Shown here in pieces: positions 32,873 to 40,819 of a stretch of DNA of 64,000 nt. A program made the translations under genes and the position numbers. The notes beneath the pieces are model-generated. The model was given only the letters and a program-made list of their open reading frames with translations. It searched no databases and was not told the DNA's origin. Location of the stretch: contig NZ_JAZHFS010000010.1 of NCBI RefSeq assembly GCF_036541405.1, forward strand, positions 117,661 to 181,660, written 5' to 3'. Source of the DNA: Clostridium_AD frigoriphilum. GTDB taxonomy: Bacteria > Bacillota > Clostridia > Clostridiales > Clostridiaceae. The number at the start of each line of letters is the position of its first letter. Position 1 is the first letter of the stretch.

Positions 32873-34327
32873 TTATTCTTTTATCCTAGCAATAACTTTT
32901 GCTAAGGCTTTTTTACGAGGTAAATTCCCTTGTCTTGCTATCATTATTCTTTGAGCCTGTGGTGAACCTGCACCATGCATTGATTCCGTTCTATAACCAA
33001 CTGCAGCAGTTCCAAGCGACATGTTTTCTATTAATCTTAATATTCTCATTCTATTTTCAGTTGAAACTGATGCAACACCTTTTAAATATTTTTCACAATA
33101 AGGTCCAACAATTGGATCTTTAAAATCTTTGTCTGAAGGCATAGTTACCATAAGTCCCCCTGCTATATCCTCTGCAAGTCTTACTATTTCATATGGGAAT
33201 CTTGTAACATTTTGTTTACAGACATTGGCAAGTAATAAGTCTATTATAAAGTTACCTGATTCAGTTTTATGACCTTCTGCAGAACATGCAATTCCACAAG
33301 CGTATAGTGTCTCATTTAAGTGGGTCATTTCTATTAATTTATCTTTGATATGTGTTACTTTGGCAGTTCCATTATACTCTGCAGCTACAGCAGCAGCACC
33401 AATAAGCACATCTCCTACGCCAACTTTACATCCACCATAGCTTTGTCTATGATATCCTGCAAATCTTTCAACAAGCATACCTGCAAATTCAGTTTCTCCA
33501 TTTAAGAATATTCTCTCATTTGGTACAAAAACATTGTCAAATATGGTTAATGCTTCTACTCCACCATAATTGTAATTTCCAACATCAATGTCTGCACCTT
33601 CTTCACTTTTCCTTGTATCACAAGATTGACGCCCAAGAATCATAAAAATACCTTTTGTATCTGTTGGAACTGAAAATGATACTGCATAGTCCTTATCCTC
33701 TGGTCTCATAGCCTGCGTTGGCATAACTAAAACTTCATGTGAATTACATATACCAGTTTGATGAGCCTTTGCACCACGAACAACAATACCATCTGGTCTT
33801 CTTTCAACTACTCTAAGATACATATCTGGATCTTCTTGTTTTGATGGTGATAAACCTCTATCACCCTTAGGATCCGTCATTGCTCCATCTACTATTAAAT
33901 CATTTTCCTGAACATATGTTAAAAACTTTACAAAATTTTCATGATACTTTGTTCCATGAGCTTTATCAAGTTCAAAAGTAGTACTATATTCAGAGTTAAA
34001 AGCATCCATTCCAACACATCTTTGGAAACATGAAGCAGTTTTTTGTCCACACAGTCTTTGCATTTTAACTTTTTTAATTAAGTCGTCAGTACTTTGATGA
34101 AGAGTAGAAAATCTATTAATCTTTTTTCCTGTAATACTCGAAGTAGTAGTCATCAAATCCTCATATTCAGGCAATTGTGCCAAATCATAAGTCATTTTTA
34201 CTGAGTTCATTGAAGGACGAATTATTGGGTTGTCTACTACGTTATCTACTTTTTCTCCAAACATATAAACTTTCAAATTCAATTTTCTAAGACTTTCTAC
34301 GTATTGTTCTCCTGTCATTAATCCCAT
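32873..34327 (-). CDS. abfD: 4-hydroxybutyryl-CoA dehydratase / vinylacetyl-CoA isomerase
   Basis: 484 residues, the family length. This [4Fe-4S]- and FAD-containing radical enzyme dehydrates 4-hydroxybutyryl-CoA to crotonyl-CoA. Cluster ligands known from C. aminobutyricum (C99, C103, H292, C299) are all here: TASCFQRCVGMDAF (C100, C104 with a one-residue offset) and GYHRQSYGGCKVGVGD (His and Cys seven apart). Other motifs: QRLCGQKTASC, KAHQTGICNSHEVLVMPTQA, NYNYGGVEAL, FDNVFVPNER. First gene of a sigma-54 operon abfD-nifU-like-CGGCNP-abfT-membrane protein. Confidence 0.96.
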   Translation of the reverse strand: MGLMTGEQYVESLRKLNLKVYMFGEKVDNVVDNPIIRPSMNSVKMTYDLAQLPEYEDLMTTTSSITGKKINRFSTLHQSTDDLIKKVKMQRLCGQKTASCFQRCVGMDAFNSEYSTTFELDKAHGTKYHENFVKFLTYVQENDLIVDGAMTDPKGDRGLSPSKQEDPDMYLRVVERRPDGIVVRGAKAHQTGICNSHEVLVMPTQAMRPEDKDYAVSFSVPTDTKGIFMILGRQSCDTRKSEEGADIDVGNYNYGGVEALTIFDNVFVPNERIFLNGETEFAGMLVERFAGYHRQSYGGCKVGVGDVLIGAAAVAAEYNGTAKVTHIKDKLIEMTHLNETLYACGIACSAEGHKTESGNFIIDLLLANVCKQNVTRFPYEIVRLAEDIAGGLMVTMPSDKDFKDPIVGPYCEKYLKGVASVSTENRMRILRLIENMSLGTAAVGYRTESMHGAGSPQAQRIMIARQGNLPRKKALAKVIARIKE

Positions 34328-34389
34328 TATAAATCATTCCTTTCACAATTATATTTTATGTAACTTTATATATTTACACTTATATACTT

Positions 34390-34406
34390 AGCAATACCCG
34401 TGCCAA
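34390..34406 (-). promoter_or_regulatory. Sigma-54 (-24/-12) promoter of the abfD operon
   Basis: Minus strand TTGGCACGGGTATTGCT, a full match to the consensus TTGGCACG-N4-TTGCW, with GG and GC 10 bases apart. About 65-80 bases before the abfD start. Confidence 0.93.
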
Positions 34407-34520
34407 AGTTATGGTTATATGATTTTTTTTTAATAGTATGATTTAAGCACATTTTGATAATTTAATATGCTATTTTAACTATTTGTTATGATTATTCCTA
34501 TAATTATATTTATAAAAAAT

Positions 34521-34550
34521 AAGATGTGTCTCATAAACGAAACACATCTT
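34521..34550. promoter_or_regulatory. Candidate activator site B1, also the activator gene's terminator
   Basis: A 30-bp inverted repeat with one mismatched pair; its centre reads TGTCTC-ATAAAC-GAAACA (34527-34544). Located 121 bases upstream of the -24 element, like site A1. On the minus strand the right arm is followed by ATTTTTTAT, so as RNA it would also be a terminator for the activator gene that ends at 34645. Confidence 0.65.
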
Positions 34551-34634
34551 AACATTTTAATTGGAATTATTGTAAACGCTCCCAAAGTTTATGCCATGGC
34601 ACATTATATTTATTATTGTTGCATTTATGGTACA

Positions 34635-34652
34635 TGTTTCATTTTTAAAACA
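34635..34652. promoter_or_regulatory. Candidate activator site B2 (TGTTTC-N6-AAAACA)
   Basis: TGTTTCATTTTTAAAACA, one base different from the core of site A2, about 229 bases upstream of the abfD -24 element. It overlaps the last codons and stop of the activator gene. The remaining gap 34407-34634 is A/T-rich with no gene. Confidence 0.6.
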
Positions 34653-36444
34653 TATCTTTTTCTAAATATCTTTTACGCTTTCTAAAAAAAGTAGAAGAAT
34701 TAATGCCAAGCATTTTAGCAGCATCTCGAACATTGCCTGCATTATTAAAAGCATTATTAATAAGTTTAGCTTCTACCTTTTCTACTGCTTCTTTTAAATT
34801 ACAAATATCATCACCATTAATATTTGTTTCAATAGAATCAGGAAAATTTTTAATTGACAGATCGTTTTTGAATATTTTATCACTGCTACTCATTACTATA
34901 ACCCTCTCTACAATATTTTTAAGTTCGCGAACATTGCCAGGCCAACTGTAATTGTAAAGTGTATTCAATGCCTCAATAGTAAATGTTTTCTTAAACTTAT
35001 ATTTCTTATTTAATTTAGATAAGAAGTATTGGACTAAAGGAATAATATCACCTCTCCTTTCTCTTAGTGGTGGTACGACAAGCGGGACAACGTTTAAACG
35101 ATAGTATAAATCAGCTCTAAAAGTCTTATCCTTAGTCATTTCTTCTAAATCTCTATTTGTAGCAGCTAATACTCTTACGTCAATCTTTATTGATTTTACT
35201 GCTCCAACTCTTTCAACTTCGCCCTCCTGAAGCACGTTAAGTAGTTTAACCTGTATATCTAAAGGAAGTTCTCCAATTTCATCTAAAAAAACTGTACCTC
35301 CATCTGCCACTTCAAAAAGTCCCATTTTCCCTTCCTTATTAGCTCCTGTAAATGCCCCTTTGACATACCCAAAAAGCTCAGATTCTATAAGATTACTAGG
35401 AATTGCTCCACAGTTAATTTTAATAAAGTTTTTACTCTTTCTCAAACTATTTTTATATACAAATTTAGCTATTTCCTCTTTCCCAACTCCAGTTTCACCT
35501 AATATTAAAACAGTAGTATCCACACTAGCTACCCTTTTAGCCACCTCAAGCAAATCAATCATCACTGTATCCTTAGCAATTATGTCAGCTAAATTTAGAT
35601 ATTGAATTCGCATAGCTTCTATCTCAGAATGGTATTTTTCTGTTAATTTCATATTTTTAACCAACTCATCTTGTAACTCATATAGTTCTGTTATATCCCG
35701 TACATTTGTAACTACCATACTTATATTACCTTTATCATTAAATATAGGGCTACTTGAAACCAGCACCTTTTTACCTGTATTAAATTCTTGCTCAATTGTA
35801 TTAGATTTTCTATTTTTTAATACCATAAGTGTAGCTGACTTAGATATATAGCCCTCTTTTTCTAGTTCAAACATATTTCTATTAATCATATCTTTTCTTT
35901 GTAACCCTGTTATGTTTTCATAAGATTTATTAATCTTTAATGTATTAGCCTTACCATCGGTTATATAGATACCATCAAATGATGCTTCAATAACTGCATC
36001 CAATTCAATGCAATTGAGCTCTCCAATGCCACATTCATTATTGCAGTTTAATCTTTGCTTAAGATCATTTATTTTTTCTAATGAATTAGCAAACCGATGC
36101 TTATAAATATTATTCACATTGAAATATCCAACAAATTTACCATCTGAATTTGTAACTGCCATATAACCTTCCGCTTTATCAATGCAGTCTGATATTTTAG
36201 AATCTTCATTTATAATATTTGTTGTACACCTTAAAAGGTATTTTACATATGTATCAGGGCTTGTACCGTTAATAAAATTATTAATTATATCATTTTTCGT
36301 TATAACGCCAACTAAGGTCTCTTTTTTATCTAATATAGGTATTACTTCTACTTCATTATTATTAAATAACTGCGCTGCCTCATAAAAAGTATTATTTTCT
36401 TTTAGTTTGAAATTACTTTTCGTCATAATATCCTTTACTTTCAA
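34645..36444 (-). CDS. Sigma-54-dependent activator with CBS and PAS domains
   Basis: 599 residues from TTG at 36444 (GAGAGG 8 bases before; MKVKDIMTKSNFKLKENNTF is the usual CBS start). Order: two CBS motifs (about residues 2-120), PAS domain (about 150-255), AAA+ sigma-54 domain with Walker A GETGVGKEE, the sigma-54 contact loop GAFTGA, Walker B GGTVFLDE, and a Fis-type helix-turn-helix (NVRDAAKMLGINSSTFFRKR). CBS pairs often sense adenine nucleotides or S-adenosylmethionine and PAS domains small ligands. It lies directly upstream of the abfD promoter and is the clear candidate activator of the sigma-54 promoters here. No receiver domain, so not a two-component regulator. Confidence 0.93.
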   Translation of the reverse strand: MKVKDIMTKSNFKLKENNTFYEAAQLFNNNEVEVIPILDKKETLVGVITKNDIINNFINGTSPDTYVKYLLRCTTNIINEDSKISDCIDKAEGYMAVTNSDGKFVGYFNVNNIYKHRFANSLEKINDLKQRLNCNNECGIGELNCIELDAVIEASFDGIYITDGKANTLKINKSYENITGLQRKDMINRNMFELEKEGYISKSATLMVLKNRKSNTIEQEFNTGKKVLVSSSPIFNDKGNISMVVTNVRDITELYELQDELVKNMKLTEKYHSEIEAMRIQYLNLADIIAKDTVMIDLLEVAKRVASVDTTVLILGETGVGKEEIAKFVYKNSLRKSKNFIKINCGAIPSNLIESELFGYVKGAFTGANKEGKMGLFEVADGGTVFLDEIGELPLDIQVKLLNVLQEGEVERVGAVKSIKIDVRVLAATNRDLEEMTKDKTFRADLYYRLNVVPLVVPPLRERRGDIIPLVQYFLSKLNKKYKFKKTFTIEALNTLYNYSWPGNVRELKNIVERVIVMSSSDKIFKNDLSIKNFPDSIETNINGDDICNLKEAVEKVEAKLINNAFNNAGNVRDAAKMLGINSSTFFRKRKRYLEKDMF

Positions 36445-36588
36445 AAAAAACACCTCTCAATTTATAATAAATTAAACCATGCATTATTATACATTACATA
36501 GTTCAATTTTATTATATCAGAAAAGGTGAGCTTATATTAAGCTTTCATAAATTGTACAATTATTTCTTACATATTAAAATTAATGTTG

Positions 36589-37893
36589 TTATATCATTCC
36601 CTTTATACTAAGTGAACACCATCTAACTAATTCACTCATTATTAAGCTTCCATCCCAAGGAGAATCATAGAAGTTCATGTACCCAATTTTCACAACTCTA
36701 TCTACTCCAAATGTTGTTACCCTATCCGTAAATTCTAAAACCTTTTCCTTATTCTTAGAAGCTATTCCTATAGTTTGTATATTTTTAGTAATTAAAGGGC
36801 ATACATCAAATATATCCTCCACCTCTTTTATAAATATAGTTCGCCCCGTAATTGGCTCCTCAAGCTTTATTTCACTATCAATTAATATTGTATATTTAAG
36901 CCCCTTACTTATATAAGCTAGCTTATCAAGGCCTAATAAATATTCTCCTCTTTTGTTAATTATCTTAGCAACAATAGCCTCCTCTAAATCTAAATTTGTA
37001 TATCTTTTAGTTATTTTTTCAAACTTTAAACTTAACATTTGAGCTACATCTTTTACATGTAATTTACTTTTCTCTATAAATAACACTTGAGGCGAAGAAC
37101 ATCCCTTTTGACCAAAAACAATTGTATCTGTAACCAAATTCTCTAAGTATTCTTCTAAATCATTACTCTCAATTGCTGATTTATCAAAAACAGCAAATGA
37201 ATACTTAGGGCCAAAAATCAAATCCTTACAAGTAGTTTTTTTTGGCAACAGGCAAATAATATCTACTGCTGTTTTATTTCCCCAAACTATCCTAACATCA
37301 GCTTTTAAGGACATCAAAGAATTAAGATTTCTATCAAAACTATCAAAATAAATAAGGGCAATATTCTTAAGTAAAATATTTGAAGAATATGTTTGCCCTT
37401 CATATTCAACATTTATATTTGCTAAAATTATTAATAAATTATATACAACACTTACACTTTTCTTAGATACTCGAAGAATATTGGCATTTTTACATAATAT
37501 GCTTTGCATAACGGAATAAATTCCAAGTGTAGGCACATTCCCAGCCATCCAATGACATACTATACCTCTGGGTTGTGCTTTAATGTATTTTTCATCATCT
37601 ATCTGTACGAATTTATTTAAGTATTCGATATTTTCTAAGTTAAGTTTTAACTGTTTTTCAATATTTATCTTCTTCAAATAGAAACATAAAAATGAAACGC
37701 CTTCCATTCTTAATATTTCTTTGTTTTTCGCAATTTTTTTACTATACTCATTAATTATAAGTATTATAGCTTCTACTGGAATTTTATGAATTTCCGAAAG
37801 ATTGTTATTTAAGTAGGTTTCCATTTCGTTAAAATCTTTAAAACTCAAACCATTCTCATTAAATTCACCATTTAGCTCATAACAATTTATCAT
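36589..37893 (-). CDS. LuxC-like acyl-CoA reductase
   Basis: 434 residues from the ATG at 37893, whose first bases overlap the luxE-like TGA (ATGA), with AGGTAGGAAG upstream. Acyl-CoA reductase family (LuxC type): AQPRGIVCHWMAGNVPTLGI, ADVRIVWGNKTAVDIICLLP, FGPKYSFAVFDKSAIES, and the active-site segment TIVFGQKGCSSPQVLFIE with the nucleophilic Cys. It reduces an acyl group held as thioester to the aldehyde using NADPH. In luminous bacteria it works with LuxE and LuxD; here it closes a four-gene sigma-54 operon with an ACP, an AMP-ligase and LuxE. No terminator of good quality is visible in 36454-36588. Confidence 0.85.
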   Translation of the reverse strand: MINCYELNGEFNENGLSFKDFNEMETYLNNNLSEIHKIPVEAIILIINEYSKKIAKNKEILRMEGVSFLCFYLKKINIEKQLKLNLENIEYLNKFVQIDDEKYIKAQPRGIVCHWMAGNVPTLGIYSVMQSILCKNANILRVSKKSVSVVYNLLIILANINVEYEGQTYSSNILLKNIALIYFDSFDRNLNSLMSLKADVRIVWGNKTAVDIICLLPKKTTCKDLIFGPKYSFAVFDKSAIESNDLEEYLENLVTDTIVFGQKGCSSPQVLFIEKSKLHVKDVAQMLSLKFEKITKRYTNLDLEEAIVAKIINKRGEYLLGLDKLAYISKGLKYTILIDSEIKLEEPITGRTIFIKEVEDIFDVCPLITKNIQTIGIASKNKEKVLEFTDRVTTFGVDRVVKIGYMNFYDSPWDGSLIMSELVRWCSLSIKGMI

Positions 37894-39008
37894 CTTCCTA
37901 CCTCTCTCTGTGCAAAAGTATCTCCACATCCTCTAACTTCAGCTTTGTCTATTCGCGACTTAAATTTAAAATACTTGCCATGTCTACCACATGGGCAATC
38001 ATCTATGCCTATAAACTTGCCAACATCTTCAGTTAGGATGGCTTGTGATGGATAACTAGTACCTAAAATACTCATAACCTCTATAATCCCAATTTGTCCT
38101 AATTTCACTTCTTCTAATGTTTGTATATCCCTTATAATAATCTCTGCAAAATTAGGGACATGTTTATACCCATATTCACAATCAATAAAAACTACTCCTA
38201 ACTGCTCCACCATTCCATAAAAATCTATTATATTAGAGACTTTAGTATTAAATAACTGTGCAGCAGTCTCTGAAAATACTTTTTTCTCTACCTTTTCAGA
38301 TATTAATTTTTTCCATCCACCACTATGTAGCAGCTTCATATTTGGCATATTTAATTGTATTTGTTCCTGTTTTAAAACTTTTAAAAATTTAGACCATAAT
38401 ATATAAGTAAATCCATAAACTATAATTTTCTCGCCCTTATGCTTTCGCTCAAATGTACGTAGTCTATCTATATTTACCCTAAGTTCATCATTCTCTTTAT
38501 CCATTACATAACAAATCTCACTCGCAAAAGCGCTTACTCCTCTTATCGCTGCCCCACGTGCAGTCATGCTATCCCCTTTTTTGTTGCTATCTTCATCATC
38601 TATGATAAGCATTGGTCTTCTTTTGGAACCTAAAAAATTTGATAATGTACTTATTAACCCTTGTGTTTGCCTTATTGAAGTTTTTTTATCTAAATATATT
38701 TTACTAGGAATTCCTGTGGTTGTAGCACTAGAAAGCAACACTCTTGCTACTTTCCCAACCTCGCAAACTCTAAGATCAAAAGATTTAAACATATTTACAG
38801 GTATGTATGGAACCTCTTCTAATGTTTTAATACTATTTATATCTACACTTAATTTTTCATACATAGATTTTATGTTTATATTCTCCATATTATTATCTAG
38901 CTGAGATAATATTGTTTTTAAAAGCAGCTTTTCCTTATCTTTCTGATTTAAATTAAACTGTTCACCAAGCACTAGCTCATCTATAATTTCCACAATCCCC
39001 AATTTCAT
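37890..39008 (-). CDS. LuxE-like acyl-protein synthetase
   Basis: 372 residues; the second Met (39008) is taken because GAGGG cannot serve the first codon. LuxE/PaaK superfamily of adenylate-forming enzymes: EEVPYIPVNMFKSFDLRVCE, LLSSATTTGIPSKIYLDKKT (the Ser/Thr/Gly-rich ATP loop), HSGGWKKL, NIIDFYGMVEQLGVVFIDCE and CPCGRHGKYFKFKSRIDKAE near the C terminus. LuxE activates a fatty acid with ATP and hands it to LuxC. It starts 14 bases after the AMP-ligase stop and overlaps luxC by 4 bases. Confidence 0.82.
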   Translation of the reverse strand: MKLGIVEIIDELVLGEQFNLNQKDKEKLLLKTILSQLDNNMENINIKSMYEKLSVDINSIKTLEEVPYIPVNMFKSFDLRVCEVGKVARVLLSSATTTGIPSKIYLDKKTSIRQTQGLISTLSNFLGSKRRPMLIIDDEDSNKKGDSMTARGAAIRGVSAFASEICYVMDKENDELRVNIDRLRTFERKHKGEKIIVYGFTYILWSKFLKVLKQEQIQLNMPNMKLLHSGGWKKLISEKVEKKVFSETAAQLFNTKVSNIIDFYGMVEQLGVVFIDCEYGYKHVPNFAEIIIRDIQTLEEVKLGQIGIIEVMSILGTSYPSQAILTEDVGKFIGIDDCPCGRHGKYFKFKSRIDKAEVRGCGDTFAQREVGR

Positions 39009-39021
39009 CACCCTCTTATTG

Positions 39022-40490
39022 TTACTTAAGTTGTTTAATTAACACCTTACCTGAAGAATTTTTAGGAAGAGTGCTTAAAAACTCTATATATCTTGGCGTT
39101 TTATATGATGGCAATTGCTTTTTACAAAAATCTAAAATATATTTAAAATCTACAAATGGTTTATCCGCGACTAATACTACAAAGGCTTTTGCCGCCTCTC
39201 CTAAAATATCATCTAAAACTCCAATAACAACGCATTCTACTACTTCTGGAATTTGTAATATTACATCCTCTATTTCTTTAGGACTTATTCTAATTCCACC
39301 ACTTTTAATAATATTTTTTTCCCTTGCCACTATATATATATATCCCTCATCATCTACCTTAGCCACATCTCCTGTATACAACTTACCTTTTATTAATACT
39401 TTGTCAGTTGCCTGCTTATCATTAAAGTATCCCTTCATTATATTGTCGCCTTGAGCTACAACCTCTCCTATTTCTCCAACTTTTACTTTCTTTCCTTCGC
39501 TATTTAAGACTTGGAGCTGCGTTCCTTTAATGCCTCTTCCTATTGAATTCATCTTTTCCTTAATTAAATAGGGTGGTAAATAAGATAACCTTGCTGTAGC
39601 CTCAGTTTGACCATACATTATAAATATATCCACAACCCCCAAAATATCTATAAGTTGTTTTATAAATATCTCTGGTAGCTTTCCACCTGCTTGAGTTATA
39701 TACCTTAATGTTGGAAACTTAGTATTCTTCATATCAGTCATTCTAAGCAATATTTGATAAGTACTAGGAACACCTGAAAACCCTGTACAATTATACTTAT
39801 TTATATCCTCAATAACTGTTTGTGGAAACATAAATTTATTATTAATTACAAGACTTCCCCCTACTCTAAAATGAGTATGTAAAATTGAAGTACCATAACA
39901 ATAATAAAAAGGAAGTACCGTTTCCACTCTATCTTTATTTGTAAGTTTCAAGTATTCTATTATAGAATTTGTATTGTATATAAGATTATAATGGGTAAGC
40001 ATTACGCCCTTAGGATTACCTGTAGACCCAGAAGTAAACAATATTACAGCTACATCTTCTTTTATGTTTATATTATCCGTATTGTTATTTTCCTCATAAC
40101 AAATTATATTAAGATCACTTTTATCTGTATAAATTTCAACATCTTTATAATTAAGTGACCTTATTTTTTCACTGAATTTGTTTTGAGTAAAAATCACCTT
40201 AATATTTAGAGAGTCAATAATATACTTTATCTCATTACTACTTAAAGCTGGATTAATAGGAACACATATAGCTCCACTTTTAATTATCCCAAAGTAGTTT
40301 TCAATGAAAAAGTTAGAATTTTCAGAAACTAAAAGTACAGCATTCTTTTTAGATAAATTCTTGTTTATTAAGAAAGAAGCTTTTTTTTTACATTTTCATA
40401 AATTTCTTTATAGCTAATCTCATCTTTAAATATGACAGCTGTTTTATTAATTTTTGATGAATTCTCGAAAATATAATCTGTAAAGGTCAT
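39022..40490 (-). pseudogene. AMP-dependent acyl ligase, frameshifted in a run of nine A
   Basis: The ATG at 40490 overlaps the ACP stop (ATGA) and reads a normal N terminus of the family (FTDYIFENSSKINKTAVIFK, SYKEIYENVKKK); the frame then ends in TAA just past a run of nine A (T on plus strand, 40381-40389). Adding one A restores reading through FLINKNLSKKNAVLLVSENS and VPINPALSSNEIKYIIDSLN straight into the long frame with ILFTSGSTGNPKGVMLTHYN, YGQTEATARLSYLP, LYTGDVAKVDDEGYIYIVAR and the C-terminal lysine PKNSSGKVLIKQL. With the extra base the product would be about 489 residues, the normal length. It is either a fresh frameshift, a sequencing error in the homopolymer, or a gene expressed by polymerase slippage. 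Expected job: load an acyl group on the ACP. Confidence 0.75.
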
Positions 40491-40729
40491 ATCTCAACAC
40501 CATACTTGCCAACTATTTTCTTAATGTCACCTATAGTATACATTCTAGAAATATCCACCACATTTAAAGCTATATCAAAAACTTCTTCCAAATTAGTTAT
40601 AAGTTCTACATGTCCAATAGAATCCCAACCTTCAATCTCATCAGGTCCCATATCATCATTTATATCCTCATTTTTTTTTATATCAAATACATCACGTAAC
40701 ACCTTGTTTAGTTTTTCTAAATTGCTCAT
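40487..40729 (-). CDS. Acyl carrier protein
   Basis: 80 residues, acidic. The phosphopantetheine site is the Ser in EGWDSIGHVELITNLEEVFD, followed by the usual fourth helix ISRMYTIGDIKKIVGKYG. It is not the fatty-acid-synthesis ACP by sequence (WDSIGHV rather than DSLDxVEL) and resembles stand-alone ACPs next to AMP-ligases. First gene of the sigma-54 operon, with AGGAGG 7 bases before the ATG and an ATGA overlap with the ligase. Confidence 0.9.
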   Translation of the reverse strand: MSNLEKLNKVLRDVFDIKKNEDINDDMGPDEIEGWDSIGHVELITNLEEVFDIALNVVDISRMYTIGDIKKIVGKYGVEI

Positions 40730-40768
40730 AATAATTCCTCCTAAATATTAATCTTTTATTATATATAA

Positions 40769-40785
40769 AGCAATATTCATGCCAA
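40769..40785 (-). promoter_or_regulatory. Sigma-54 (-24/-12) promoter of the ACP-ligase-luxE-luxC operon
   Basis: Minus strand TTGGCATGAATATTGCT, GG (40783-40782) and GC (40771-40770) 10 bases apart, about 40-55 bases before the ACP start. I see no TGTTTC-N6-GAAACA repeat in the next 400 bases upstream, which lie inside the methyltransferase gene. Confidence 0.88.
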
Positions 40786-40819
40786 AAGAGATTATACTTC
40801 TCCAAGTATAATCTCTTTT
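40784..40819 (-). terminator. Terminator of the methyltransferase gene
   Basis: AAAAGAGATTATACTT and AAGTATAATCTCTTTT form a perfect 16-bp stem with loop CTCC. It starts inside the last codons of the methyltransferase gene and ends in the TTTT that belongs to the TTTTGG of the next operon's -24 element. Confidence 0.75.

Noticed and set aside
36589..40785. A lux bioluminescence operon
   Set aside because: No luxA, luxB or luxD genes; ACP and AMP-ligase replace LuxD, so the reductase part alone is present.
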